Part shown: positions 36,256 through 47,752 of the stretch, piece after piece
How the letters are laid out: every line of letters begins with the position of its first letter
Position numbering within the stretch: position 1 is the first letter of the stretch
Assembly (NCBI GenBank): GCA_018292915.2
Contig: JACVVK020000191.1
Coordinates: 714,001-778,000 of the forward strand
DNA length: 64,000 nt
Direction: 5' to 3'
Source of the DNA: Batillaria attramentaria
Taxonomy: Eukaryota; Mollusca; Gastropoda; Batillariidae
Made by a program: the position numbers and the translations under genes
Notes under the pieces: generated by a model
Databases searched by the model: none
Seen by the model: the letters and a program-made list of their open reading frames with translations, nothing else
Told to the model about the DNA's origin: nothing

Positions 36256-37220
36256 CTGCAAAACACAAACGGAGGATAAATCCTGTATGAAACCGACACG
36301 AGATAAACCCTGTAAACACAACCACGGGATAAACCCTGTAAACACAACCACGGGATAAACCCTGTAAACACAACCACGGGATAAACCTTGTAAGACACAA
36401 ACACAGGATAAACCCTGTAAGACATAAACACGGGATAAACCTTGTAAGGCACAAACACAGGATAAACCCTGTAAAACACATAATGGGATAAACCCTGTAA
36501 GGCACAAACACGAGATAAACCCTGTAAGACACCAACACGAGATAAACCCTGTAAGACACCAACACGAGATAAACCCTGTACGACACTGTGACAAACATGG
36601 GATAAACCCTGTACGACACAACACCAGATAAACCCAGCAATACCCTGCAAGACACAAACACGAGATAAACCCGTAAGACACAAACACGAGATAAACCCCA
36701 TAAGACTCAAACTCATGATAAACCCAACAGTACACAGACATAAACACCGAATAAACCCTATAAAACACAGAAAACCTCGTAAAACAAAAGATAAACCTTG
36801 CAAACCACAAGCACACGGTAAACCCTGTTAGACAAACGTAGGATAAAAATACAATATACACGATAGACCTTACAAAACATGCCAACCACGCAAGACACAT
36901 ACATAGGTTTAACATTGCAAAATAAAGTGCATGGCAAACGCTGCTCAACAGTAACAGTCTAACAGATCTACAGGTACAGTATAAAAGAATTTACAAATCT
37001 AATTACAGTTCTATTTCAATATCACGTGTCTAGCGCATGGTAATAATGATAGTAATAATAATAATAGAATTTATAGGGCGCCTATCCCCGGGGAATGAGC
37101 TTAGGCGCCTTACAATCTAAAACCGAAGTAAAAAAAAAAACAACAACAAAAAACCCCCGTAAAAACAACCCATTCACTCAATGTACACTACGTAAGAACA
37201 ACTAAAAAAGTAAAAGAGCA

Positions 37221-37263
<43 letters not shown>

Positions 37264-38696
37264 ACAACTGAGTAGAAATAATAAAGGATAGGCAGAGACA
37301 ATTAAAAACCAAGAACAAATACCAGTGATATACACGACAGACAGATGGTATGAGTTAGTTACTGTATGCATATGCATGACTGCACCTGGCGAGTATCACA
37401 AATGATGTTTTATGTAAACATTTCAGTGCGTGCGGAGTCGGTTACTTACCTATACAGGACAAGCCACCAATTAGGAAAAACAGTCCATGGTAGTGTAGGT
37501 AGTCCTTCAAACTCTCTCCCATAAAGGCGCTCGCTGCTGATGTCAGTATCTGGAGAAAAAAATAAAACATGTCAGTCATCACAATACCAAACCAATACCA
37601 AAGAAGCAGAAGCCGCCTTGGCTCACTTGTGAAATGGGTCAAGGTCATTCAAAAGAGTATTGTTTGTAAAGCTCTTACCACTGTCTATCGTCATGCGAAG
37701 TAAGGTGTCTCTGGTGTTCGTAGTTTCTGAGAAAATGCAAGATTACAATTTTTCCCAGGACAGCTTGCATGGCCTTGACCTTGAGTCAAGGTCACTCAAA
37801 CAAGATCTGTTAGCACAGCTCCTATCAATGTCTATCATTATGACATGTTTGATGGCTTTTGTTTTCGAAGTTTCTGCACAAAGGGTAATGTAAAACTTCA
37901 CAACAGAAAGGTTGAATACAGGTGTGTCAGTAAAGGTATTATTAATGTCTATCATCATGCAAAGCTTGATGCCTTTGTTACGTCTAGATTCCGAGAAAAT
38001 GTCGATGTAACATTTCCAAACAGACAGCTTGTTGATTTAAAATGGCATATTTTGAAAGGCTTTATCACTGTCTATTAGCATGCCTGGTTTGGTGCATCTG
38101 CTGTTTTGTTGTTTCTGAGAAAATGCCAGTGTTAAGATGTTTCTTTAATAATAATAATAATAATAATAATGAGTATTATATAGGCGCTTTACCCAATTTC
38201 ATGAATCGGCTCAAAGCGCCGCGAACTGAACCCAACACGCACGCTCACGTGAATCACACACATTCTCTCACACACCGGACATAAACACATTACAATCACG
38301 TGGTGCGAAGAGTCAGCTCAGCTATTTAAATTTCGGAATATAGAATTGCATTTTTTTCAAATTTGGTGGGCTGAACATTTCCAAAGGTTTTCTAAAGGTT
38401 TTCCACAAACAGCTTCTATGGCCTTGACACAGGGTCATTGATCACAGATGTGTCTGTAGTGCTTATTAATGTCTATCATCATGCAGAGTTTAAAGCCTCT
38501 GGTGTCTGTAGATTGTGAGAAAATGCCTTTTATGTCTTAATGTTCCAAAAAGACTGCTCTAGTGACCTTGACCTTGAGTCAAGGTCATTCAAGATGGTAT
38601 GTTTTGAAAGGTCTTAGTGCTGCCTGTCAGCATGCCAAGTTCGGTGGCTCCGCTGTTTGTGCAGTCTGAGAAAAGGCCAATGTTAAGGTTTACTGC

Positions 38697-38762
<66 letters not shown>

Positions 38763-41634
38763 ACTTGTGACGTATACAGCAGCCCGTAGTTAGTGCTCAT
38801 GTACCTATTTCCGTAACCACGGGCTATACAGGGGGCATAATCGTGAACTTTCCGGATATGACGAAGAGGATGAGGCAGACCCATATGAAGAAGTAGGGTT
38901 TCAGGCCATACTCGGAGCCGATGAAGGTGAAGGACACAGTGGCAAACATGGCGTACAGCAGTTTGGCAGCGACCTGAAATAAGTCATTTGTTTCAGTCTG
39001 TTCAGTTCCTGATATTTGCGACCGTTCTCATAACTCTTACTCTTAGCCACAGCATAATTCCACAGGGGATTTGGTCTAGTGGTTAAGGCATCCGACTTCG
39101 GATCCTGAGCTGCCTGGTTCGAGTCCCCGGTGGGCAGGAATATGGTGGGATTTTTCCTGACCATATCGAGTCAAATCCATGTGCAGACTCGTTTACGGTG
39201 CCTGTCTCGCCTTCGTGTACACACGCACGCACATACATCAAGTGTGCACGCTAAAAATCCCATGTTTATCTTACGAAGAAGAGTAGGCTGTGGCCGGTGT
39301 CGTGGTAAACAGAAATACTGTTGCACACACCAGAGTAAATAGCAGGATGGAGGTTTGCACATAAAGTAGCGCTTAGCGGCAGCAGGCTTTCACTGCTTCG
39401 TCCTCCAGCCCTGCAGCGCCGTGAGCATTTCAACAGAGATGGGTATGTGCGCCGATGAGAAGTCTACCATACCATACCATACTATACCAAATCTTTAAAG
39501 TTGTCTGTTTGTATACTTTTCTACCAATAGTCACTGTCAGGCCCAGACATGTTCCACCACACTAAACAACATCCGCTGGTTATTCGTTAAAAAAAACAAA
39601 AACAAGAAGAGAAACACGAGAACAAACATGGCAACAACCATTAATTGTTACTGACATTAAAGGAGAACCTGTCGGCGATGTAGCCCCAGAAAACCCCTCC
39701 CACAGCGTTCATCACAGCAGCACATGATCCTGTGATGGCCATAAACGTGTCGTCCTTGATGAAAGACTGTCCGTAAGACTGTCAGACATACACAAGAGTT
39801 TCCCAATAGTTTAGTATCAAAGCCGATAATACTTAACAAACTTAACTCGCTGCTTGCAAATAAATGTTTTATGTAGTGCTTAACTGATGCGAAGTGGGCG
39901 CAAGCCACATCGGCCCCTACTACATAAAGTGGTATGTCACATACATATCTGAGATTTTTATTATTATTTAGTTCAAGTCTCGACAAGATCCAATTTTTTA
40001 CACACGTTTTTCCCAGTGCCCCATTTCAGCATTTGTACTTGATGGACGTACATCTTGTAGGCTGATTGGTGAACTTTGCTGAAACGCCAAAACAAATTAC
40101 ACAAACCCTTTATTTGGATTTATTATTTTTCATTTTCCTTCATTTGGACAGAGGGAATAAACCGGGGTCTTACCTTGTACATGGAGGACATGAAGACCCC
40201 GCCCATCCCGCCAAAGAGGAAGAGGAGCCAAATAAGGTAGAACATTTTGGTCCGTAACATCTTCAGAGGGTGGATGTCCATCTCCACGGGTTTCGTCGCT
40301 TCTTCCAGATACCCGGAACCATCTCTAAGGACCAGAGGCAAGATGCATGTGTGTAAAACTGATCGAGTAAATAACGAGTGCCTAAGCCAATGCGTAAACG
40401 GTCTGGCGAGACCATCTAACCAGTCTACGGATGTTCCAATGCGTCATGTCGATCAGGCTGCCGGGTGGTTTACTTCTAGGCATGCCTGGTAGTTTCAACT
40501 ATCGAAGAGTGATGGTAAAACCTTTTAGCTTTTGACACTACAATACCTCATGAATCTTAAGAAACCAGATGCTAGCAATACAAAACAGCAGTCTCTTGGC
40601 GTACCACAAGCACTGACCACTTAAACGGGCTTATTCCATCTTTGCCAAACCAGCTTATGTTTTGGAACAGTTTCGCTCGTGAGTGCGCCTTTACGCTCGA
40701 AATACTCTGTCTTGATGATTAGTATAGCTCTTAATGCGACACAATGTTGTTTACACTTTGTCCGAGCGGTCGAACATTCAAATTCTACGACTGTTGTTAC
40801 ACTACTTGAGCGTTCAGTGTGGTCGCCGCGTCGTCAAGTACACTTCTGCTGGCTCAGTATCAGCATTACAGATGTAACTGTCCACGTGTCTTAAGTGTGT
40901 GATGACAGATACCACGAAAACAGCTCAGAACATAAAAAATAGTAGCACTGGCCCCTTTAAGTAGTTTGTCAAAACTAGAACATCTTAGAAACAGATACCA
41001 AGATTTTAAGAAAAGAGTGTCAGCTTCTTGGAAAAGACTTCCAGCGCACTGCTAACATCTACATAATATTCACTCGGCAATGCAATCCCTGATACACAAA
41101 CAGGCTAAAGCAAGAAAAGCTAGAGATAGCGCGAACCCCTTTTCTGGTGTCTCCTCCTTCACACTAGAGCTCCACACTTCCATTGTTTGCGCGTTCTGTC
41201 TATCCGCCTCCTCGTCCTTCCTCTTCATTCCGCCGCCTTCTTCCACCGTGTATTCCTGAAACATTAGCAAAACAATCTGACAGGGTTAGTCTGAAATAAT
41301 CAAAAATGCTTTTAATGAGGCGCGGGATTTCCACACAGGCCTAGGAGTAAAAGTAAAAAGGGGGTGGGGGGCAGGTTAGTAAGTCAGGAGGGAGAGACAC
41401 ACTAAGAGAGACACAGAGAGACATACAGACAGGAGGAGGAGGGGTGACGATAACGTGATACTGGTCACGGCTTCACCCTAACATAGTGCTCAAGGGAGAG
41501 GTTTTGGGAGCAGGATAGGAAAGACAGGATAGGAATTAAATAGAGAGACAGGCAATGACAATGACAATGAAACTTTATTTTTCAACAGTAGAAATTGTAG
41601 CACACGTGCCAGTTCATAATTTTCCGTTGCCGAG

Positions 41635-41673
<39 letters not shown>

Positions 41674-41682
41674 GCGCGCGGG

Positions 41683-41720
<38 letters not shown>

Positions 41721-42162
41721 AGGGGGGAGGGGGTGCAAGGAGAGGGTGAAGGGATGTTGGGGGCTTTCTGTACCTGTGTGGATCCCGGCTGTATGTAGCC
41801 GTGAGGAGGATTGACCATGAGTAAGACACCGATCAGTTGCATGACGGCGTATGTTCCACCCAGCAGTAGGAAGAGGCGCGGTACTCGCTCGAGCACCTCG
41901 TCCTGCGTGAAGTACCTACACACACGACACAGTGGAACACACGAGTTGACGTTAGTTTTCCAAGAGGAACGAACGAACGAACGAACGAACTTTATTTTCC
42001 AACGGAAGTGATTTAACCAAACAATGATTATTTTTCAATCAGCCGTTGCTACAAAAACAAAAAACTACAATGGCAAGATTAAAGGAAAATACAAGAAAAA
42101 AAAAAGGCAAAATAAAGAAAAAAAAATTACTCGAAAGAAAAAAAAATCTTTCTCTCACTCTC

Positions 42163-42242
<80 letters not shown>

Positions 42243-45200
42243 GACATGGTTGTTCAGATTATGCACCAAAATGGACACTTGAAAGAAACTTTCGTATTAC
42301 CGAGAAGTAAACGTCTGGTTCAGTGTTTCAGTTTCAAGTAGATGGGAAAACAGTCTTTTTCTGAAAGTGGAACGTGACGGAATAATTTTTAGACTTGGTG
42401 GTAGTGAGTTCCAGACTGTGGGCCCAGAGAAAGCAAAACTCATTTTATATATGTCTATCCTAGGGAGTGGGAGTGGTATACAACCGTTTCTCATTCCTCT
42501 AATGGCATGTGTCGGTTGTTTAATGAGTGATTTAAGGTATGACGGGGCATTCCCGTGAATGGTACTATGTACAAGTAGACATTTGTTCAGGATATGTTGA
42601 CTGCGCAGAGACAGAATCCCGAGCTGTTTGAATCTTTGGTCCGTTGGAATGGTAGAAGGGGGGTGAACTTGTTTTATTGATCTTCTATGTAAGGAGTTGA
42701 GTTTAGATAAGTGAACTTGACTGCAGCTGTCCCATACATTAGAAACATAATCTATGTGGGGTTTAACAAGGAAGAAATGGTAGAGAGTAGTGTCCTGCAC
42801 TTGCTACATTTTCATGGTCCCAGTATTCAAGATCTGTACCTACTTCAAACCGACTAGTGTGTGAAGAAGGCAAAACAAGACAGAAAGATAATGGTGTGAG
42901 TAAATGTTTCATTGTACCGCGTGTCACGGTGTCACAAGCCGCTGTTCCTCAGTATTGTACGCCGGTGTCTTCTGCACAATGTTTTCAGCACGATTTGATT
43001 CTAAGTCATTTTCTACCGGACAGATTCCACAGGAGTCGACTTGGGCAAAAGTACCACCCCTTCACCGGTTGCTTAAAATGGATGACGCGAGCACTTTCTG
43101 TAAAACGGAGAGAACGCTTCTCTCTCCAGACTGTTAGACATCTCGGATTTCCGCTTCAACATAGCTGTGCACACAAGTTAATTAAACTACTTTAAAACCA
43201 GACACTATGTTGGGAGATTTTATCAAATTACAAACAAATGGAAGTACCACTTCTCTGTGTAATGTACAAAACCGCACGGGTATATCTGGGGTTTAAGTCG
43301 CTTTTGTTGTTGCTGTTGTTTTGTTTGTTTGTTTGTTTCTTGTTGTTTTGTTTTTGTCAGATGTACGTACACGTCTTCTCCGATAGTCAGGTCGGCGATA
43401 ATGTTGTCAGGGTTGAGGTAGACGGTGATGACCTGGTTAAAGATGGTGGACCCCATTCCAAATCCAACGAAGATCAGGCCGCCTATAAAACCTCTCTGGT
43501 TTGGAAACCACTGAAGAAATAATGAAACTGAAATATTGAACTGGCCTTGAAGTTCATTCAAAAGGTCCATTGAAACTATGGCGATGACAAACCACTGATG
43601 CCAGTGTGTACTGTGCGTTGAGTTTAACCAGTTTTGAAATACAGGACACACAATTGAGTGCATATATCGAAGGCAGCTGAACGAATACCATCTTGTGTGA
43701 CTTTTGGCGTAAGCTTTATAAAGTCTGTATGCTTACAAATTATTAGAAACCTTTTCCTGGTTATGTCGGACGTACCCTCATAGCGCACGTGACAGGCACA
43801 GCATAAGCAATTCCACAGCCCAGCCCAAACACCACTCCATACGTCATCACTGACGTCACATAACAGATCTTCACTGTGAAATACGTCACCGCTGTTCCTG
43901 CGCTGATCAGAATCGTAAACATCAGCCAACTTACAACATTACTGTCATACAAGGACATTCAATTCTGTCTATAACTGGGGGGAGCCGGGTGGTCGAATGG
44001 TAGAGCGTTGGACTTCTAATGCTCGGGTCTTGAGTTCGATCCCGGCTGGGGCCAAATATTTGTGCTGGCTTTTTCATCGTTGCCCCGTCTTTGATATCAC
44101 CCTATGTGGTGGAAAAGGACGTTAAACCCCCACCCACCCATTCACCCACCCACCCTGTCTACTACTGGTGACTTTCCAATATCGAGATTCAGCCAAGGTA
44201 CCCACCACCCCTACTCCCACCTCCACCCCACCCAGTCACCACCGAATTGCCACCTCTCTCCCTCACCCCGCCATTTCAGTTGACTTATCTAGCCCCCGAA
44301 CAAACACAGTTCTATCCTTACAGTTCAGGACACAGGAGATGGGAAGGTGTTACATAAACCTGCTGAATTATATCAGCCTGTGTCTCATAAAGAACGGAGA
44401 TAATATTTACAACAAATCTGCTTGTCCAATGAGCAGACAGAAACTGAGAAAGAGGGCAGCATAGTACAAGTGCATCATCCATGTATAAGTGTTTTAAACT
44501 GGGTCAACGCATGGTCCATCGTATCATGCTGCGTGAACGATATCCATTGTTATCAACAACTGACAGAAACTTTTATAATATTCGTCTTACTATGAACAAC
44601 TTGCAAACAGAAACATCACTGCCCATGCGGTGCTTGCTTCCGTGCTACGCGAGTCGTTAACGTAATGAACTTTACGAACCAAAACTGTCAAACTGAAATA
44701 GTCGCTATCGCATAGTTTGACGATGCACGGTGTTACTGTCATTGTCATTTTTACCACATTTCATTTTCTTTTGAGGAAAGTACACCCGATGCAAGTAACG
44801 ACTTGTCTAACGTATAAAAGGGCTATTTGCACGATCTAGCTCTTTGCAAAAACAGCGGAAAACCATTGCTTGCAGTTATCGATTTCCGTATTATGAACTT
44901 ACGGGTACCAAATTTCAGTTCTTATCTTGCGAGAGTTCCTATCTCTCTTCTGTCGATCTGCGTCGATAGTACCTTCTGACAGGGTTGGCAGCTTTCACCC
45001 ACCAGTAACGAGAAAACAGTCTTTGATTTAGAAATCAGGGCATTTGTGTTTTGAGAGAACTATCCTAGGTCTGTGGGGAGGTACGCGGCATAACAGGGAG
45101 AGGGAGTCCTCTTACCTGAGTGCCCACGCCCCAATGAGACAGGCAATCCTGGGCCCGAGTTTATGCTCCAGAATACCGCCAACAAACATAGTGACTCCCT

Positions 45201-45370
45201 GTCCCATCAACATGCAGGCCTGGATCCAGATCCCGTCTATATACTCCAGGTCGATAGGACTCGAGTGTTTCCGTATGTAGGACACCAGGTAGGGGTTTGT
45301 GTTACCTGACACGAAAGGCGAATACAGCTCTTTGAAAATGAAACGTTCATAATTATTCCAAGATTACAAG

Positions 45371-45451
<81 letters not shown>

Positions 45452-46908
45452 TCAGCGCGTGTGTGGGTCCTATTTGGAGAGTCTGGGCGCTACAAAATTT
45501 ATACTATGTAGTAGTAGTAGTAGTAGTATTTAAGATTTCACAGAAGCCAGTTAATGTTATCGAACAGTATGAGTGTCCCTGGTAGCGCTCTAGATGCCAT
45601 ACAATGTCGCATGCAGGCTGTGTGAGCGAAAATTCAAATTTTCTGCTCCGCGGGTGCCGGCAACTCTAGCTGACTGATCTTTATTCACCGGAAGCCTTCT
45701 GCTGGCTGAGTGGCAGCATGTGAGAGGCTGTCTACCTATGTGCAGGTGCCTCAGTGATGATAGAAACTACAATAAAAATAAATTTTAAAAAAGCTCAGAA
45801 CGATCTGTAAGCATAGAATTACAGTCAGAATTTAGCCTGAAAAATCCAACCCAAAACTGAGGTGCCGTGCGTGCTACGCAAACTGAGAGCATGATTGTGA
45901 TTCTTCGTCGTGCTGAGTGCTGCACTGTATAGGAAGATGGGCCTTAACTCATTCAAGACGGGCCGAATTTTTCCTCATTCATCCCTGTAGACGGGCAGAT
46001 TTAAGAGGTTCAGAAAAAAATCATTTAAAAAATAACAAAACAAGATATAGACTTGAAATTTTCAGGGTAGTTAGACTAACATATTTATGCAGCTGTAGCT
46101 GAAATTTCAATATCTTTCTTGTTAGTCATGTTGTACAGAAAAAAAATCACGATCCGCATATGCGACTGTTCGTCTGAAACCGATGTGCGCTATAGGGCAC
46201 ATATATGCGGCCGTTCGTCCGGAAAGAGTTAAACTAATTAAGACATTGCTCAATTTTACTCTGCGTACCAGTACTTATCGTAGTATTGAATTTGTTCTTT
46301 CTGTTTTGTTTCTGAGGGGTTTTCGCTACAGGTAACCTTCCGTTGCTAACTTCCTGACTGAACACAAAGCTTACAATCCGTAGCAACTGTTACGATATTC
46401 GGGGCTACCGGAAATACTGACGAAACCCGTCCGATAATGTTTCATCACCGAAGTGCTCGTCCGTTACTGTGTAATGGGGTCACACTGGAGACTGATAAAA
46501 GCAGTTGAGAGATAAATAACGGAAATTGGTCACAATCGAGACTGTCCTGGCAAAGGCAGTTGAGAGATACATTCAGAAAAAAAGGACGATTTTATATATA
46601 TTTGTCTGATCCACGCTGATAACTGGGTCAAAATACACGTCTACTGTATAATTTTAGCCTCTTTCATGATTGCGAGGAACCGTTCTGACTTTAGTAATGT
46701 AACAAGAATGTAACAGAAATCTCCGAAGATGTGGTTTGCGTCAGTCGGACACACGGACACGGGATGCGTATGATTAGTCTCTCCAAATCGTGTCAGCCGC
46801 GAATTAGTCTTTGTGGCTTGCGCGGCTTTAAGCCCTAAAAACTCACTCACTCACTCACTCTCCAAATCGTGCGTGTGTGCGTGCGTGCGTGCGTGCGTGC
46901 GTGCGCGC

Positions 46909-46997
<89 letters not shown>

Positions 46998-47405
46998 CGC
47001 GCGTAAAACGCCTACAGCTCTTTGGAATAAAAATCGCCTTTAGTAGTCGCAGTAGTAGTAGTAGCAGTAGAGAAGTTTACCGGCTCTCGTTTTATTACTT
47101 TTTTATTCGGCAGTATTCTTTTTTTTTCTCAAAGAGAATATTGAGAACCACCAAACCGCTCATTTTGTCCGAAAATTAAGACATTTAACACGCAGACAAG
47201 AACAAGCCTGGATACGAAAGTATAGTATAAACGGATAGTGTATAAGAACTAATGAAGATTGGTACTGACCGAAAGTGAGTTGAGTGCCGAGCGTGAGATG
47301 GATCAAGATGCCTCCCATAACGACGAACACGCCTCGTACCGGTATCCGTCCACCGCAGCATGTCAGGCCTGTAGGCTGCAGTCTGGTGCCGCCTTCTGAT
47401 GTCAT
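36200..47405 (-). CDS. MFS-2 gene model (complete): OFA/MCT-like major facilitator transporter, 475 aa
   Basis: Eleven exons join in frame: 47270-47405, 45116-45305, 43776-43902, 43371-43510, 41774-41915, 41137-41255, 40174-40324, 39656-39778, 38830-38973, 37450-37549 and 36200-36255, in total 1428 nt including TGA. The product shows about 12 hydrophobic helices, the usual count for the superfamily. It has motif A after helix 2 ([11 protein letters not shown], about residues 86-96) and again after helix 8 (GYIADRFSF, about 367-375), a charged cytosolic loop at about 245-300, and GKFTIMPP before helix 11, which fits the family pattern. By family it should move small carboxylates such as formate, oxalate or monocarboxylates; the substrate is not readable from sequence. 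It is the tandem paralogue of MFS-1, about 4.6 kb downstream of it in the genome's plus direction, same strand. All donors start with GT and all acceptors end in AG. Weakest points are the exon 6 donor and exon 9 donor. Confidence 0.85.
36258..36850. repeat. 27-bp minisatellite in the last intron of MFS-2
   Basis: About 20 imperfect copies of a unit containing GATAAACCCTGTAAGACAC and AAACACG. It starts three bases upstream of exon 11's acceptor on the minus strand. Because 27 is a multiple of three, several frames stay open across it; none is a believable gene. Confidence 0.85.
37450..37549 (-). CDS. MFS-2 exon 10
   Basis: 100 nt encoding [20 protein letters not shown] and [13 protein letters not shown] (helix 11 and the start of helix 12). 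Acceptor TCTCCAG, donor GTAAGT. Confidence 0.85.
37630..38700. repeat. degenerate ~150-bp satellite in MFS-2 intron 9
   Basis: Repeated blocks: TCAAGGTCATTCAA, a TTAC/TTA then CACTGTCTATC.TCATGC, then TTTCTGAGAAAATGC, then GGCCTTGACCTTGAG. About six to seven units, interrupted by a SINE at 38145-38390. No coding content. Confidence 0.75.
38145..38390 (-). mobile_element. SINE family B, body only, inside a satellite
   Basis: Same boundaries as 3641-3897, ending CATTTCCAAAG. It interrupts the 150-bp satellite of MFS-2 intron 9. Confidence 0.75.
38700..38760. repeat. (CA)n microsatellite
   Basis: 61 bases at the end of the intron 9 satellite, 70 bases from the MFS-2 exon 9 donor. Confidence 0.95.
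38830..38973 (-). CDS. MFS-2 exon 9
   Basis: 144 nt encoding [20 protein letters not shown] and [22 protein letters not shown] (helices 9 and 10). The donor CCT|GTATAG was chosen over two nearer GT sites because it keeps phase 0 and restores the family's G-x-F-x-x-x-P pattern. Confidence 0.78.
39066..39495 (+). mobile_element. tRNA-headed SINE, family C
   Basis: Head GGTCTAGTGGTTAAGGCATC and B box GGTTCGAGTCCCCGGTGGGC, body with GCCGGTGTCGTGGTAAACAG and GCAGCAGGCTTTCACTGCTT, ending in TACCATACCATACCATACTA. Intron 8 of MFS-2. Confidence 0.75.
39656..39778 (-). CDS. MFS-2 exon 8
   Basis: 123 nt, phase 0 at both ends. It encodes [20 protein letters not shown], helix 8 and [10 protein letters not shown]. 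Acceptor CTGACAG, donor GTCAGT. Confidence 0.88.
40174..40324 (-). CDS. MFS-2 exon 7
   Basis: 151 nt. It encodes [20 protein letters not shown] and helix 7 ([20 protein letters not shown]). Acceptor CCTTAG, donor GTAAGA. Confidence 0.88.
40621..40960 (+). mobile_element. 340-bp MITE bounded by TTAA
   Basis: Starts TTAAACGGGC and ends GCCCCTTTAA. Its core includes TTTGGAACAGTTTCGCTCGT, GTCGAACATTCAAATTCTAC and ATACCACGAAAACAGCTCAG. TTAA borders are typical of piggyBac-like or Kolobok-like elements. Intron 6 of MFS-2. Confidence 0.7.
41137..41255 (-). CDS. MFS-2 exon 6 (central loop)
   Basis: 119 nt encoding a charged, hydrophilic stretch ([20 protein letters not shown], then [14 protein letters not shown]) that fits the cytosolic loop between the two six-helix halves. 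The phase is exactly right for the neighbours. The donor GG|GTTCGC is weak, so the 3' border may differ. Confidence 0.65.
41640..41720. repeat. (GA)n-(GT)n compound microsatellite
   Basis: GA run, short GC-rich link, GT run. MFS-2 intron 5, 54 bases from the exon 5 donor. Confidence 0.95.
41774..41915 (-). CDS. MFS-2 exon 5
   Basis: 142 nt. It encodes [20 protein letters not shown] and helix 6 ([14 protein letters not shown]), then the start of the central loop ([13 protein letters not shown]). Acceptor is TGTGTAG after a short GT run; donor GTACAG. Confidence 0.87.
42168..42241. repeat. (CA)n microsatellite
   Basis: 74 bases between an A-rich stretch and the truncated LINE in MFS-2 intron 4. 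Confidence 0.95.
42297..42840 (-). pseudogene. 5'-truncated LINE reverse transcriptase, C-terminal part
   Basis: About 165 codons remain, including [48 protein letters not shown], and [20 protein letters not shown]. The pattern (Y..VW..CS, KL..LQ.R, LG.L.L..R, WN.LP) is the tail of jockey/CR1-type elements. It sits in intron 4 of MFS-2 next to a 70-bp (CA)n run. It is truncated, with no upstream catalytic region. Confidence 0.7.
43371..43510 (-). CDS. MFS-2 exon 4
   Basis: 140 nt, starting TGG (Trp) after TTCAG. It encodes [20 protein letters not shown] and [17 protein letters not shown]. Donor GTACGT. Confidence 0.88.
43776..43902 (-). CDS. MFS-2 exon 3
   Basis: 127 nt. The acceptor CTGATCAG was chosen by phase and by the MFS-1 match; it has a poor pyrimidine tract. 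Encodes [20 protein letters not shown] and helix 4 with [17 protein letters not shown]. Donor GTACGT. Confidence 0.87.
43977..44130 (+). mobile_element. SINE family A, full copy, between MFS-2 exons 3 and 2
   Basis: GGGGAGCCGGGTGGTCGAAT head, GAGTTCGATCCCGGCTGGGG B box, tail ending GGACGTTAAACCCCCACCC. Intronic. Confidence 0.8.
45116..45305 (-). CDS. MFS-2 exon 2
   Basis: 190 nt, acceptor GTGTCAG, donor GTAAGA. It encodes the [20 protein letters not shown] loop, helix 2, [11 protein letters not shown] and the first part of helix 3. Confidence 0.9.
45375..45451. repeat. (GT)n microsatellite
   Basis: 77 bases in MFS-2 intron 1, 70 bases before exon 2's acceptor on the minus strand. Confidence 0.95.
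45570..45830 (+). mobile_element. possible old TTAA MITE copy
   Basis: Only partial likeness (GTGAGCGAAAATTCAAATTT, CTTCTGCTGGCTGAGTGGCA, AAAAGCTCAGAACGATCTGT). Weak call. Intron 1 of MFS-2. Confidence 0.35.
46794..46860 (+). repeat. dispersed repeat with CTCA tail, second copy
   Basis: Matches 15930-15996 through CTTTGTGGCTTGCGCGGCTT and TAAGCCCTAAAAACTCACTC. In MFS-2 intron 1. Confidence 0.6.
46866..47004. repeat. (GTGC)n(GT)n(GC)n microsatellite
   Basis: 139 bases with GC-rich alternating ends around a long GT core; alternating purine-pyrimidine throughout. MFS-2 intron 1. Confidence 0.95.
47270..47405 (-). CDS. MFS-2 exon 1 (start exon)
   Basis: ATG at 47405-47403, chosen because it is the first ATG of the open frame. 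Encodes [20 protein letters not shown] and helix 1 ([20 protein letters not shown]). Donor GTCAGT after the first base of a Gly codon, the same phase as MFS-1. Confidence 0.82.
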
Positions 47406-47740
47406 AGTAGCGCTGCTAACGAACACTGAAGCGATGAGGTGCTAGCTAGAAGAGCTTGAGTGGCAGGAGTGAGCTTCAGAATGTACCAGGATTCTCACAG
47501 GAATTCTTTGAGCTGTCTAACTAGTTGGATTCCTACCTCAAGGACGTCCTTGACTCCGTTGGCTATGGACAACAACGACAATGTAAGTCAGTCACACAGA
47601 TCAGTTTGAAATAAGTTTTGTCGTTTCCGATGGAATTGTTATTAGTGTTAGCGTAGTGTCTGAACAGAGTCATCGGGGTGCTGAGGGCAGGAGATGATCA
47701 GAAGGTTGTGGATGCCGAGTCAAATCCTAACTGGGCAGAA

Positions 47741-47752
47741 CTATATATACTT
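47741..47752 (-). promoter_or_regulatory. possible TATA box of MFS-2
   Basis: An AT-rich TATATATAG motif on the minus strand, about 340 bases upstream of the MFS-2 ATG. It is the only TATA-like site close to the start; no initiator or transcript evidence is available. Confidence 0.2.

Noticed and set aside
36156..36948. Open frames of 153-234 codons on the minus strand
   Set aside because: They arise from a 27-bp minisatellite that stays open in all frames. Only the last 56 nt (36200-36255) belong to a gene.
38830..38860. Donor choices GTCATA or GTTCAC for MFS-2 exon 9
   Set aside because: GTTCAC breaks the frame into exon 10. GTCATA keeps the frame but removes the G-x-F-x-x-x-P motif expected before helix 11.
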